Below, piece after piece: positions 1-7,294 of a stretch of DNA of 23,287 bases. The notes under the pieces are model-generated. The model saw nothing but the letters and a program-made list of their open reading frames with translations, was not told the origin of the DNA and did no database searches. The stretch lies in assembly GCA_003223995.1 (NCBI GenBank), contig QHYA01000228.1, positions 1-23,287 of the forward strand, read 5' to 3'. The first letter of the stretch is position 1. The number at the start of each line of letters is the position of its first letter. The translations under genes were made by a program, and so were the position numbers. This DNA comes from Acidobacteriota bacterium (lineage in GTDB: Bacteria > Acidobacteriota > Polarisedimenticolia > QHYA01).

Positions 1-1071
1 CGTGAGGTTCAACTTCTCGCCGAAGTAGGGGTTGCTGGCCGGCTCGAGCACCAGTTCGATCGCTTCGTCGTCGGATAGCCGCCCGGCAGGAAGCCCCAGC
101 ACTTCGCGCACGGACTGTGCGAGGACCGCCTCGTTGTTGGCTCCGTAATCGACGAGCACCGAGAGTCGGCCTCCCAAAGAGCCGTCGAACTCCTCGCGGA
201 ATCGGCGCCGGTCTTCACGTATCGAGACGCGACATCTGCCCTCCCCGCTCGAAGGCCCCGGACCCTCCGACGACGAGACGGATCCGTCGAGGAAGAAACG
301 CTGCTCGATCGTCTCCTCCAGGGGGATCGGCTCCTCGAGGATCTGCTTGTAGTTGGGATCGACCCTCAGCACCTCCTGAAGCATCATCCCCACGACGAGC
401 CGCTGCTCGGCCGGGGCGTCCATCGACTCGCACAGCCGCCAGTAGCGAAGCAGCGTGATCGCGGAGATTGTGTGATAGAGATAGGAGAAGGTGGCGATCG
501 GCAGGACATAGCGGGCCACCTCCTGCGCCTTCTTGCGGATATCCTTTTCCCATCGCTCGGGCCGCCGGGAACGTGCCGGAAAGCGGTGCCAGAAGTGGGA
601 CGAGGCGGGCTCGACCAGCCTGTCCGTCAGCCTTCGGTAGCCTTCGAGGGCCCGCCCCAGGGCCTCCTCGTAGATACGCTGCGGCTCGCCTCCCAGGTCG
701 GGGACCAGGAAATTGCCCGGTCGGACCTCGACGTATCTCTGGCTGACCTGCTCGCTGTTGTAGTAGGGATGGCTGTGAAGGAAGGACCAGATGAACTGCC
801 TCGAGACGTTCGACAAGGCGAACTGGAAGTGGGCGTGCTGAAAGGTCGTGTGGTGGCCGGCCTGGAAGATGTCCCGGGCCAGAAGATCCCGCCGCTGGAG
901 GGCGCGCTGCCTCTCCGCAGGATCGGAGAGGTGCTCCCCGGCCACGGTTTCGGACGTGACGACTCCTTTCGGGGAGTAACAGGTGCGCGCCGTTGCTACG
1001 GCGTTGTCGAAGGGCCGGGCGAAGGCGTTGACCAGCTCGACCCGGGGCGGTGCGGAGCGAAAACCGATCAT
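1..1071 (-). CDS. thyX: FAD-dependent thymidylate synthase, long variant (3' end outside window)
   Basis: ThyX enzymes make dTMP from dUMP using methylene-tetrahydrofolate and FAD. The frame is open without a stop from the ATG at 1071 to base 1 (357 codons), so the C-terminus lies outside the window. Residues about 1-230 follow the ThyX fold: an early ATARTCYSP segment, HHTTFQH, then SRQFIWSFLHSH...NSEQVSQRYVE, and later ARYVLPIATFSYLYHT. The usual RHR of the signature reads HSH, and the later NxR reads SAI, so this half may not be catalytic. The protein then continues past the normal ThyX length (about 220-250 aa) with YGANNEAVLAQSV and NPYFGEKLNLT. A second, catalytic half beyond the window is therefore plausible but unseen. 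No Shine-Dalgarno precedes the ATG; a GATAAT hexamer lies 9 nt upstream. The ThiO-like gene is upstream on the same strand, 120 nt away. Confidence 0.82.
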   Translation of the reverse strand, partial: MIGFRSAPPRVELVNAFARPFDNAVATARTCYSPKGVVTSETVAGEHLSDPAERQRALQRRDLLARDIFQAGHHTTFQHAHFQFALSNVSRQFIWSFLHSHPYYNSEQVSQRYVEVRPGNFLVPDLGGEPQRIYEEALGRALEGYRRLTDRLVEPASSHFWHRFPARSRRPERWEKDIRKKAQEVARYVLPIATFSYLYHTISAITLLRYWRLCESMDAPAEQRLVVGMMLQEVLRVDPNYKQILEEPIPLEETIEQRFFLDGSVSSSEGPGPSSGEGRCRVSIREDRRRFREEFDGSLGGRLSVLVDYGANNEAVLAQSVREVLGLPAGRLSDDEAIELVLEPASNPYFGEKLNLT

Positions 1072-1080
1072 CGAGGAAGG

Positions 1081-1086
1081 ATTATC
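1081..1086 (-). promoter_or_regulatory. -10 element of thyX, leaderless arrangement
   Basis: On the minus strand the hexamer GATAAT (5 of 6 to TATAAT) ends 9 nt before the thyX ATG. The intervening 9 nt contain no purine-rich Shine-Dalgarno sequence. No convincing -35 is visible. Transcription would start at or within a few bases of the ATG. Confidence 0.45.
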
Positions 1087-1191
1087 TCACGCCGGCCGCG
1101 GTTGACCGCTCCCGATTGTGCTCCCCCGCTCCGGAGCACGAATGGGAGCCACCTCCGCTGGCTCGCCGGATGCGGAGCATCGAGCGAGCGA

Positions 1192-2310
1192 TCAGCGGCT
1201 GGCGGGGGTGAACCTCAGGGGATCGAAGGGTTGAAGGGAATGGGAGGCGCGCCCGTGCAGCAGGAGCTGGGCGATCAGCTTGCCCGTGAGCGGCCCGAGG
1301 AGGATCCCCGAGCGGAACAGTCCCGTGGCGTAGAAGAGTCCCGACAGTGACGAGCGGCCGATGATGGGAAGCCCATCTTCCGTGCCAGGCCTCAAGCCCG
1401 CCCAGGCTTCGCGTATGCGCGCGTCCTTCAGTCCCGGGACGATATCGAGCGCGTGGGAGATGAGCCTTCCGATTCCTCCTGCCGTGACGGTAGCGTCGAA
1501 TCCCGCCCGTTCGAGGGTGCTGCCGACCAGCAGCCTCCCGTTCCATCGCGGCACGAGGTACCGGCCCGAGTGGAAGAGCACGTGCTCGATGATCGTCGCG
1601 TCGGGGTCGAGGGCCAGCATCTGCCCCCGGACGGGCATGACCGGGATCTTCTCCGGAAGCCCCTGGATCTGGCCGGACCAGCATCCCGCCGCGATCACCA
1701 CCTGCCCGGCCCTCACGCGCTCCCCGGCGAGACGAAGCCCGGCGACTCTTCCCCCAGATTCCTCCACCGCCTCCACGCGGCGGCCCAGGCGAAACGTCAC
1801 CCCTCGGGCGCCGGCGAGAGCGGACAGGGCCTGAATGAGCAGGATGTTGTCGAGCTGGTGGTCCAAAGGGAAGAGAAGCCCCTGGCGGACGGCGCGGTTC
1901 ACTTGCGGTTCGAGGACATGGATCCGGCCTGCGGGAAGACGTTCTACAGGCAGGCCCGCCATTGATTGCCACTCATAACGATGCTCCAGCTCCGCCTCGT
2001 CTCCGGAATCCAGAGCAAGCACGATCGTCCCCCGAGTGCGATAGCCGACATCGATGCCTGTCTCGGAGCGCAACTCCTCTGTGAGCTGGGGATACGTCTC
2101 GCGCGCGGCGAGGCCAAGCGCGAGCAGGGGCCCTGGCCCCTCGGCGTCCGATTGCGAGGAGAGGATGCCCGCGGCCGCGCGCGTCGCGCCGGCGCCGGGC
2201 CCCTTCTCTTCGAAGACGGTGACGCGCAGCCCGGCGGCAGCGAGCTCGAGGGCGGCGGAGCAACCCACGATGCCGGCTCCCACGATCGCGACATCTGTCG
2301 TCTCCGGCAT
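1192..2310 (-). CDS. thiO: FAD-dependent glycine/D-amino-acid oxidase (ThiO-like)
   Basis: This 372-residue protein of the DAO superfamily would oxidise glycine or a small D-amino acid to the imine, releasing H2O2; in thiamine synthesis ThiO supplies iminoglycine for the thiazole ring. The N-terminus carries the dinucleotide-binding GAGIVG at residues 11-16, followed by an acidic strand end (VTVFEEKG). The ThiO/DadA-type core includes VVIAAGCWS, PVRGQML, YLVPRWNGRLLVGSTLE and a C-terminal AWAGLRPGTEDGLPIIG plus ATGLFRSGILLGP for flavin contact. The length is normal for the family. The ATG at 2310 is preceded by a distant GAGGAG, so the start is probable rather than certain. No other thiamine genes are in view, so substrate assignment between glycine and another amine rests on similarity alone. 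The thyX gene follows 120 nt downstream, probably with its own promoter. Confidence 0.82.
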   Translation of the reverse strand: MPETTDVAIVGAGIVGCSAALELAAAGLRVTVFEEKGPGAGATRAAAGILSSQSDAEGPGPLLALGLAARETYPQLTEELRSETGIDVGYRTRGTIVLALDSGDEAELEHRYEWQSMAGLPVERLPAGRIHVLEPQVNRAVRQGLLFPLDHQLDNILLIQALSALAGARGVTFRLGRRVEAVEESGGRVAGLRLAGERVRAGQVVIAAGCWSGQIQGLPEKIPVMPVRGQMLALDPDATIIEHVLFHSGRYLVPRWNGRLLVGSTLERAGFDATVTAGGIGRLISHALDIVPGLKDARIREAWAGLRPGTEDGLPIIGRSSLSGLFYATGLFRSGILLGPLTGKLIAQLLLHGRASHSLQPFDPLRFTPASR

Positions 2311-2342
2311 CTCGGACCGCGCTTTTCTCCTCTGTGCCCCCT

Positions 2343-2348
2343 ATTCTA
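2343..2348 (-). promoter_or_regulatory. possible -10 element of thiO
   Basis: TAGAAT on the minus strand (5 of 6 to TATAAT) lies about 32 nt before the ATG at 2310. No good -35 is seen, and the call is weak. Confidence 0.25.
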
Positions 2349-2449
2349 CTACCGCATCCTCGTCGCGGTATCCTGAGGTCCCGCCGCGTCGAACAATGAC
2401 GTGATGGCATATCAAGCGGCAAGAGCGGTATCTCGCTGGGTGTTTGTCG

Positions 2450-2478
2450 TTGCGCAGTAATGGTCCTCAAGGTATATT
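2450..2478 (+). promoter_or_regulatory. sigma-70-type promoter of the cysteine-rich protein gene
   Basis: TTGCGC at 2450-2455 and TATATT at 2473-2478 are separated by 17 nt. The -10 matches consensus in 5 of 6 positions and the -35 only in its TTG. The start codon at 2511 follows a GGGAGG ribosome binding site at 2501-2506. Confidence 0.5.
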
Positions 2479-2510
2479 CGCGGCGTTCCGGTTCAGCGAA
2501 GGGAGGAATC

Positions 2511-2918
2511 ATGAGAAAGTTTCTTCAGCGCCTCGTGCCGGTGGCATCGTTCGCTCTCCTCGCAGGGCTCATCGCGATCATCGTGCCTACAAATACGTAT
2601 GCGGGCCTTGTGAGTGCCAAGAAGATCAGTCCCGTAGCTCCCGCGAGTTCCAGCGAGATTACGCCTCCGCGTTCTGAGAACAGTCTTCATGGTCACGGCC
2701 ATCCTTCTCTGTGCGTAAACGGACCGAGCAACTGCGCGGTTCCACCAGGTGCTCCGTGCTTCATTACGAACGCAGAGGGAAGCTGCAGTTTTGCCTGCGT
2801 TCTGGCTGGTTGTCCGCCGATAGTCAGCGGCAATTGTGTTCTTCAAGAGGCCGACGGCGTGGCATGCACGTATTCCTGCGACTTCCCGTACTGTTCCGAT
2901 GGTGATCTTGGGCCATAA
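2511..2918 (+). CDS. small secreted cysteine-rich protein with internal repeat, unknown family
   Basis: This 135-residue protein matches no family I recognise. The ATG at 2511 is chosen over an in-frame ATG at 2460 because GGGAGG sits 4 nt before it and a basic-hydrophobic signal peptide then begins exactly at the N-terminus (residues 1-31, likely cleavage after TYA). A Ser/Pro/Lys linker follows (about 32-60), then HGHGH, then a compact domain with ten cysteines (68, 75, 83, 92, 96, 101, 109, 119, 123, 128). Cysteines 83-101 and 109-128 form two copies of C-x8/9-C-x3-C-x4-C, so the domain looks duplicated. Ten cysteines in an exported protein suggest five disulfides or metal binding. The gene is alone, with its own promoter and terminator, and its base composition is visibly less GC-rich than its neighbours. 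Confidence 0.75.
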   Translation: MRKFLQRLVPVASFALLAGLIAIIVPTNTYAGLVSAKKISPVAPASSSEITPPRSENSLHGHGHPSLCVNGPSNCAVPPGAPCFITNAEGSCSFACVLAGCPPIVSGNCVLQEADGVACTYSCDFPYCSDGDLGP

Positions 2919-2941
2919 GCGACCGGCTTGCATGGTTACCG

Positions 2942-2972
2942 TGACGGGTTCGGCCTGAGGCCGAACCCGTCA
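2942..2972 (+). terminator. perfect 14-bp hairpin terminator after the cysteine-rich gene
   Basis: TGACGGGTTCGGCC and its exact reverse complement flank a TGA loop. The stem begins 23 nt after the stop codon. The sequence after it (TCCCTTCC) is only mildly T-rich, so efficiency is uncertain. Confidence 0.7.
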
Positions 2973-3018
2973 TCCCTTCCAAGAAGTCCCGCCCCTCGCC
3001 CACCCATCCGAGTCCCAT

Positions 3019-3047
3019 TTGACAAGGGAATCCGCGGGAACGAAATT
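3019..3047 (+). promoter_or_regulatory. possible promoter of the HEAT-repeat/HD-GYP operon
   Basis: A perfect -35 TTGACA at 3019-3024 is followed after 17 nt by GAAATT, a poor -10. It lies about 100 nt before the first start codon of the operon. Confidence 0.35.
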
Positions 3048-3072
3048 CGAATCGACCAGGAAAGGCGAATAT

Positions 3073-3100
3073 CGGGCCCCACGACGCTGATCGGGGCCCG
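3073..3100 (+). promoter_or_regulatory. GC hairpin in the leader of the HEAT-repeat gene
   Basis: CGGGCCCC and GGGGCCCG form an 8-bp perfect stem around a 12-nt loop, ending 20 nt before the ATG at 3121 and next to the weak GAGG ribosome binding site. It could affect translation initiation. No riboswitch class is recognised. Confidence 0.3.
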
Positions 3101-3120
3101 GCCCGAGGTTCAGCGCCGTC

Positions 3121-3900
3121 ATGCCGAGCAACGCCTTGCAGACTCAGGAGTCCGTAGACACGCGCGGCCGCATCGCGGAGGCGCTGGCGGAGCTGAGCCG
3201 CGCCGTGCACAAGATCGGCATGTACCCCCCGGAACACCCACTCGTTCCGGCCGCGATCCAGACAGTTCAGGAATCGGTGGCCGCCGCCCTGACGAGCATT
3301 CCGAGCCTGCGGCTCGGGGTGGCCAAGGAGAAGATCCTCTTCGACGGCGAGCCTCTGGATGAGAAGAATTCGGCGATCCGATGGATCGCCAAGTGTCTTC
3401 ACGGTGCCGGGATCGCGGTTCTGGACCTGACCCCGCAGGCGGGCCCTCAGGAGTTGCGACTCCTGGTGAGCTGGCTCTACCGGGCACGCCGCGCCGACAG
3501 CCTTGCCAGCGGCGAGGAGCTTGCGGCCGCGAAGCTGCCGGGGCTTCTCGTGGAGCTGGTCGACTACGACAGGCTCGCTTTCGGCGAGAAGCACGAGGAG
3601 AATGCCGACAAGGTCTGGGAGAACCTCGCCAACGCCCTTCTCCGCGAGCTGCCCCGCGGGGAGACCTTCATCCCATCCGAAGGGCTTCGACGACTCTCGG
3701 CCGAGAGAACACCGGCAGAGGATCCAAGCGGGGTCCCCTCCCCGCTCAGTCCCGAGATCCTGGCCCGGCGGATCGACTCGACTCTCGAGCAATCCGGAGA
3801 AGGGGAAGAAGACCAGATCGCCTCAAAGGTACTCGCCGTCGGGCGCCGCCTTCAGCACATGCAGCCCGCCGTCCGGGAGGATGTCAAGCGGCGTCTGGCT
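3121..3900 (+). pseudogene. N-terminal part of frameshifted HEAT-repeat protein
   Basis: This is the first segment of a gene that continues to 5257 in another frame. Residues about 15-125 form a module with an amphipathic helix, YPPEHP at 35-40 and DGEPL at 75-79. A closely similar module opens the neighbouring HD-GYP protein. A charged, mostly helical region follows to about residue 260 (HMQPAVREDVKRRLA). Past about 3900 the reading frame stays open to 4056, but the product becomes a low-complexity Arg/Gly/Pro string, while the +1 frame reads a normal helical protein; the frame change falls between about 3885 and 3910. This could be a sequencing error, a true frameshift, or the edge of a small deletion. 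The function of the module is unknown to me, and its pairing with HD-GYP suggests signalling. Confidence 0.7.
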
Positions 3901-5257
3901 GCTGCCCGAGGAGCTCGTGCTCGAAGTCCTGGGGGACGTGGGACAAGCCGGCCAGCAGATTCCGCACCAGATGATGACGCTGCTGAGCAAGCTGAGGGGC
4001 CTGGGGGGCGGGGAGAAGGGAGCGGCCCTCGAGGGACAGGCGCGCCACGACGCTGAGCCGGCCCTCGCCGGGGCGCCCGGCGGAGAGGCCGCGCGGGGGA
4101 TCCTTCGCGAGATGTTCACCAACCGCGTCGATACGGATCCGAACCCGCTCGCCTACCAGCGCCTGCTCGAGAAGATTTCCAGCGAACAGGCGAGCATTGC
4201 TGCCCCTGTCAGCATCCCTCCAAGCTACCGGGACCCGCGCGACTCCGAGGATCGCAGAGCCGCTGCCGCCAGCATCGCGGTGCGCCTTCTCGCCGACGAC
4301 GCGGCCGGCGGCGAGCTGCCCGCGCTCCTCGACTACGTCTGCGGAGCCGCGATCGAGCTGTTGAAAGGAGGCCGGTTCGCCGAGCTCGAGGAGGGCGTGG
4401 CAGCGGCCCGGCGCGTGCTGCAAGCGGAGCAGCCTGGCGAGGAGGCGAAGAAGGCCGCGGAAGCTCTCATGGCACAGCTCCGCCGGCCGGATGTGATCGA
4501 CTTGCTCCTGGACGCCCCTGAGAACGAAGCGGCCCAGCAAGCATCGGAGAGGGCCACGTTGTTCGCGGCCACCGGATCGGAAGGGATCCTGCGTGCCCTG
4601 TCAAGTTTTTCAGCGCTCCCCTCCGGGGGGCGGCGAAAACAGCACGTGCGTCTTCTGGCCGCCGCCGAAGCCGAGCCGCTCCTGGAGGGTTTCGGCCGGC
4701 TTGCAGAGGAAGGGACGGAAGCGCTTCGAGGAGCGCTCCCCCTGCTGCGGCGGCTTCCTGTGCGGGAGGCCATCGTGATCGGCCGGCGGCTGACCCTGCA
4801 TGAAGACGCCGAGATCCGCATGGAGGCGTACAGGACCCTCGCCGAGGTCGATCGGCGCGACGGAGCGTTCGAACGCTACATCGAGAGCGCCCTGTGGGAC
4901 GCTGAGCTCCGGGTGAGCGCCTTCACGCTGGAGCTCCTGAAGCGCCGCGCCGACGAAGCGGCCTGCGCGATGCTCTCCCGTTACGTGGGCGGGGAGTTCG
5001 GTCTCGCGCAGCACGAGCTTCGCTTGCGAGCGATCGCCGTGCTATCGGAATTTCCTTCTGCCGCCGCGCGCGACGCCCTCATCAACGTTCTCCATTCCGG
5101 GGGGCTCTCGTTCCGAAAGAACGAACTCGGACTGCGTGTCGCGGCGGAGAGGGCGCTCCTCCGGCGCAAGGACGCGGTTTCCGTCAAGGCGCTCCGTCGA
5201 TGGCAGCGCAGCCCGGCCTACTGGGCCTCCCTTCTCGTGGTCAGGAGGAGCGCGTGA
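3890..5257 (+). pseudogene. C-terminal part of frameshifted HEAT-repeat protein
   Basis: In the +1 frame relative to the segment starting at 3121 the protein resumes with LLPEELVLEVLGDVG and runs to the TGA at 5257. It is Ala/Leu/Glu-rich and helical, with HEAT-like repeats clearest toward the C-terminus (for example AEIRMEAYRTLAEVDRRDGA, ELRVSAFTLELLKRRADEAA and ELRLRAIAVLSEFPSAAARD, each a helix pair of about 35 residues). HEAT proteins of this type are scaffolds without catalytic residues. No start codon with a ribosome binding site is seen near the junction, so this segment is unlikely to be translated alone. Its stop overlaps the GTG of the HD-GYP gene (GTGA), indicating translational coupling. 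If the frameshift is real, coupling to the downstream gene would be lost unless ribosomes re-enter. Confidence 0.68.
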
Positions 5258-6402
5258 CCAGTGCCGATCAGGGCGAGGCGCTGCTCAGGGACCTGGGCAA
5301 CGCCGCCCAGACGCTCGCCCTCTACCCCATGGACCACCCGAGAGCGAGGGTCGCCCTCGACCGCATCGAGCAGAGCCTTGCCGCGGCGCTGGGGGGGCGT
5401 GCGGAACTGGCGATTCTCTTCCTCGACAACAGAGTCGTGATCGACGGCACCCCTCTGCCCGGAGGAGAGAACGTGGCGCGCGGGCTGGCCCGGGCGCTGC
5501 GAGCCAGGGGGAAGGAGCGGGTTGTCGTCCGGCGCGGGGCCACCGGCATCGAGGCGCAGGAGTTCATCGCGGCGATCTCCTCCCAGCAGATGCCCGAGAG
5601 CTGGAACGGAACCGAGCACATCCGTCTCGAATCCCTTCGCGCCGGCGTGCTCGCCGCCGATCCCAGCTCCTACGGCAAGGCGTATGGAGACGGCGATGAG
5701 GGCTTCCTCTCGGCGGAGGTGGGCGCGCTGCAGTCCCTGTGGCAGGGGGTGGCCGTCGATGGCCAGCTCCAGGTCTCCCTTCTGAAGGATGTGGTCCACG
5801 CTCTCTCGATGACCGTCACGGAGAACTTCGGCGCGATCATCCCGCTCGCGCCTTTGAAGAGCCATGACGAGTACACCTTCACGCACATCCTCAATGTGGG
5901 CATCCTCGCGATGGGTCTTGCGGAAGGGCTGGGGCTTCCCTCCCGGACGATCAGCGACGTGGGAGTGGCCGCGCTGCTGCACGACGTGGGCAAGAGCCAG
6001 GTTCCTCTCGAGATCCTCAACAAGCCCGGAAAGCTGACCGACGGGGAGTTCACGATCGTCAAGCGCCATCCCGTGGACGGGGCGCGGCTGCTGCTGCGCA
6101 CTCCCGGGGCCCCCGAGTTGGCCGTCTCCGTCGCGTACGAGCACCATGTGCGATACGATGGCGGGGGATATCCGGCGCTTCCGCCGGGGTGGAAGACGAG
6201 CCTGGCGAGTGGCATCACGCAGATCGTGGATTTCTACGACGCCTTGCGCACCCACCGCCCCTACCGGCGGGGCATGCCCCGACAGCGTATCGTATCGATC
6301 ATGCGAGAGGAATCGGGCCGCCACTTCAACGCCGAACTGCTGAAGGTCTTCTTCGAAACGGTCATCCCGCGCGAAGGGTCGGAGGTCTCCGAGCTCGCTT
6401 GA
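5254..6402 (+). CDS. HD-GYP domain cyclic-di-GMP phosphodiesterase
   Basis: The 382-residue protein should hydrolyse cyclic-di-GMP. GTG at 5254 is chosen because AGGAGG (5243-5248) lies 5 nt upstream and the GTG overlaps the previous stop; an ATG at 5200 would add 18 residues inside the previous gene. Residues 1-115 form the module shared with the upstream protein (YPMDHP 24-29, DGTPL 64-68). The HD-GYP domain spans about 200-375 with H211, HDVGK at 243-247, H272 (RHP), HH at 297-298 and YDGGGYP at 301-307, so the metal ligands and the GYP signature are intact. There is no membrane segment, receiver or GGDEF domain. Input probably comes through the N-terminal module and perhaps the HEAT partner. 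No cyclic-di-GMP riboswitch was found in the leader. Confidence 0.88.
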   Translation: MTSADQGEALLRDLGNAAQTLALYPMDHPRARVALDRIEQSLAAALGGRAELAILFLDNRVVIDGTPLPGGENVARGLARALRARGKERVVVRRGATGIEAQEFIAAISSQQMPESWNGTEHIRLESLRAGVLAADPSSYGKAYGDGDEGFLSAEVGALQSLWQGVAVDGQLQVSLLKDVVHALSMTVTENFGAIIPLAPLKSHDEYTFTHILNVGILAMGLAEGLGLPSRTISDVGVAALLHDVGKSQVPLEILNKPGKLTDGEFTIVKRHPVDGARLLLRTPGAPELAVSVAYEHHVRYDGGGYPALPPGWKTSLASGITQIVDFYDALRTHRPYRRGMPRQRIVSIMREESGRHFNAELLKVFFETVIPREGSEVSELA

Positions 6403-6429
6403 GAGTGCGCAGCATCCGACAGGAGGCGG

Positions 6430-6858
6430 TCAGTTCGACCTCCGGGAACGGGTCGGTCGGCGGGACTTGCGGCGCGGCAGTTTCGGGAAGGCTGGGTCAT
6501 CGTACTCGGTCCAGTCATCGTCCCGGAACGTGCCGGGAACCGCGCTGACTATCAGCCATGTGGAGGAGGAGCGGGGGCCGCTGCGGAGGGCCCGCAGGGC
6601 CGGCGGATCGACCGCCACGACATCGCCGGGCCGGAGGCGGAGCCTCTTGCCATCCACGATCATCTCGCCGCGGCCGCTCAGCAGGACGTAGACCTCCTCC
6701 TGGAGTGCGTGGCAATGCGCGTGGTCGTAGCCCTCTCCTGCCGGGAAGGAAGCAACGGTCAAACCCATCGACTTGAGCTTGAGGCTCTTGGCCAGAGCCT
6801 TCCACCCCTTCACTCGCGACAGGTTTCCGACGGACTTTGTCCGGTACCGTTTCGACAT
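6430..6858 (-). CDS. cupin-domain protein
   Basis: This 142-residue single-domain cupin has both conserved motifs: residues around HAHCHALQEEVYVLLSGRGE give two or three His and a Glu for metal, and GKRLRLRPGDVVAVDPPALRAL gives the second barrel strand. The C-terminus (PRRKSRRPTRSRRSN) is a basic tail. Single-domain cupins include isomerases, dioxygenases and sensory proteins, and nothing here selects one. The start at 6858 follows GGGGAG at a workable distance. The gene is convergent with the HD-GYP gene, leaving only 27 nt between them and no visible terminator. Confidence 0.72.
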   Translation of the reverse strand: MSKRYRTKSVGNLSRVKGWKALAKSLKLKSMGLTVASFPAGEGYDHAHCHALQEEVYVLLSGRGEMIVDGKRLRLRPGDVVAVDPPALRALRSGPRSSSTWLIVSAVPGTFRDDDWTEYDDPAFPKLPRRKSRRPTRSRRSN

Positions 6859-7294
6859 GGCGGTCCCGCTCCCCTCGCGGCTCTTCTTCCGAATGACGCC
6901 GCGCGCGCCGCAAGCCCTGATGTTAGATTGGGTTCTGCCCCCGCTGAGCCCAACAAGGAAACCGGGGGATTCTACTCCTGGGCTTCGGGCCCTTCAAGGG
7001 ACCTGTCAGTTTCGTCAGTATCCGCAGTTTCCGGAGCGCGAACGGCAAGAATATGGCGATGAGCATCGACGCCCTGACGAAGCCGGCGAGGGACAAGAGA
7101 GCGTCGGTCGGGATCGAAACCTCGTGAAAAGGCTCAACCGTGCCGATCGCATGCGGATTGCGGTTTGCTGGCGATCTTGCACAGGCGTGTGCTAACGTAA
7201 CGCGTCCATTCTTGTCTTGCCGCTCGGGCTTCAATGCCGCGTGAGGGATCCGCATGTGGGATTCGGAGCAGACCATACCGGGAGGGACCATACA
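6859..7294. other. intergenic region without recognised content
   Basis: About 435 nt between the divergent cupin gene and the secreted Cys/His protein gene. Open frames here are short, change strand, and have neither ribosome binding sites nor recognisable protein composition. I see no tRNA, repeat or convincing promoter. GGGAGGG at 7280-7286 is the ribosome binding site of the gene starting at 7295. Confidence 0.5.

Noticed and set aside
472..1350. Long plus-strand open frame across the thyX region
   Set aside because: It lies opposite thyX and the end of thiO, both of which have recognisable family motifs; its product is Gly/Arg/Pro-rich with no motif or ribosome binding site.
2975..3120. 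Cyclic-di-GMP riboswitch in the leader of the HD-GYP operon
   Set aside because: The conserved GEMM core sequences are absent; only a simple hairpin is seen.
3885..3910. Programmed ribosomal frameshift in the HEAT gene
   Set aside because: No slippery heptamer, internal Shine-Dalgarno or downstream structure at the junction; an indel is simpler.
7130..7260. tRNA or small RNA gene in the 6859-7294 gap
   Set aside because: No TTCGA-type T-loop with a matching acceptor stem was found, and no promoter-terminator pair frames a small RNA.
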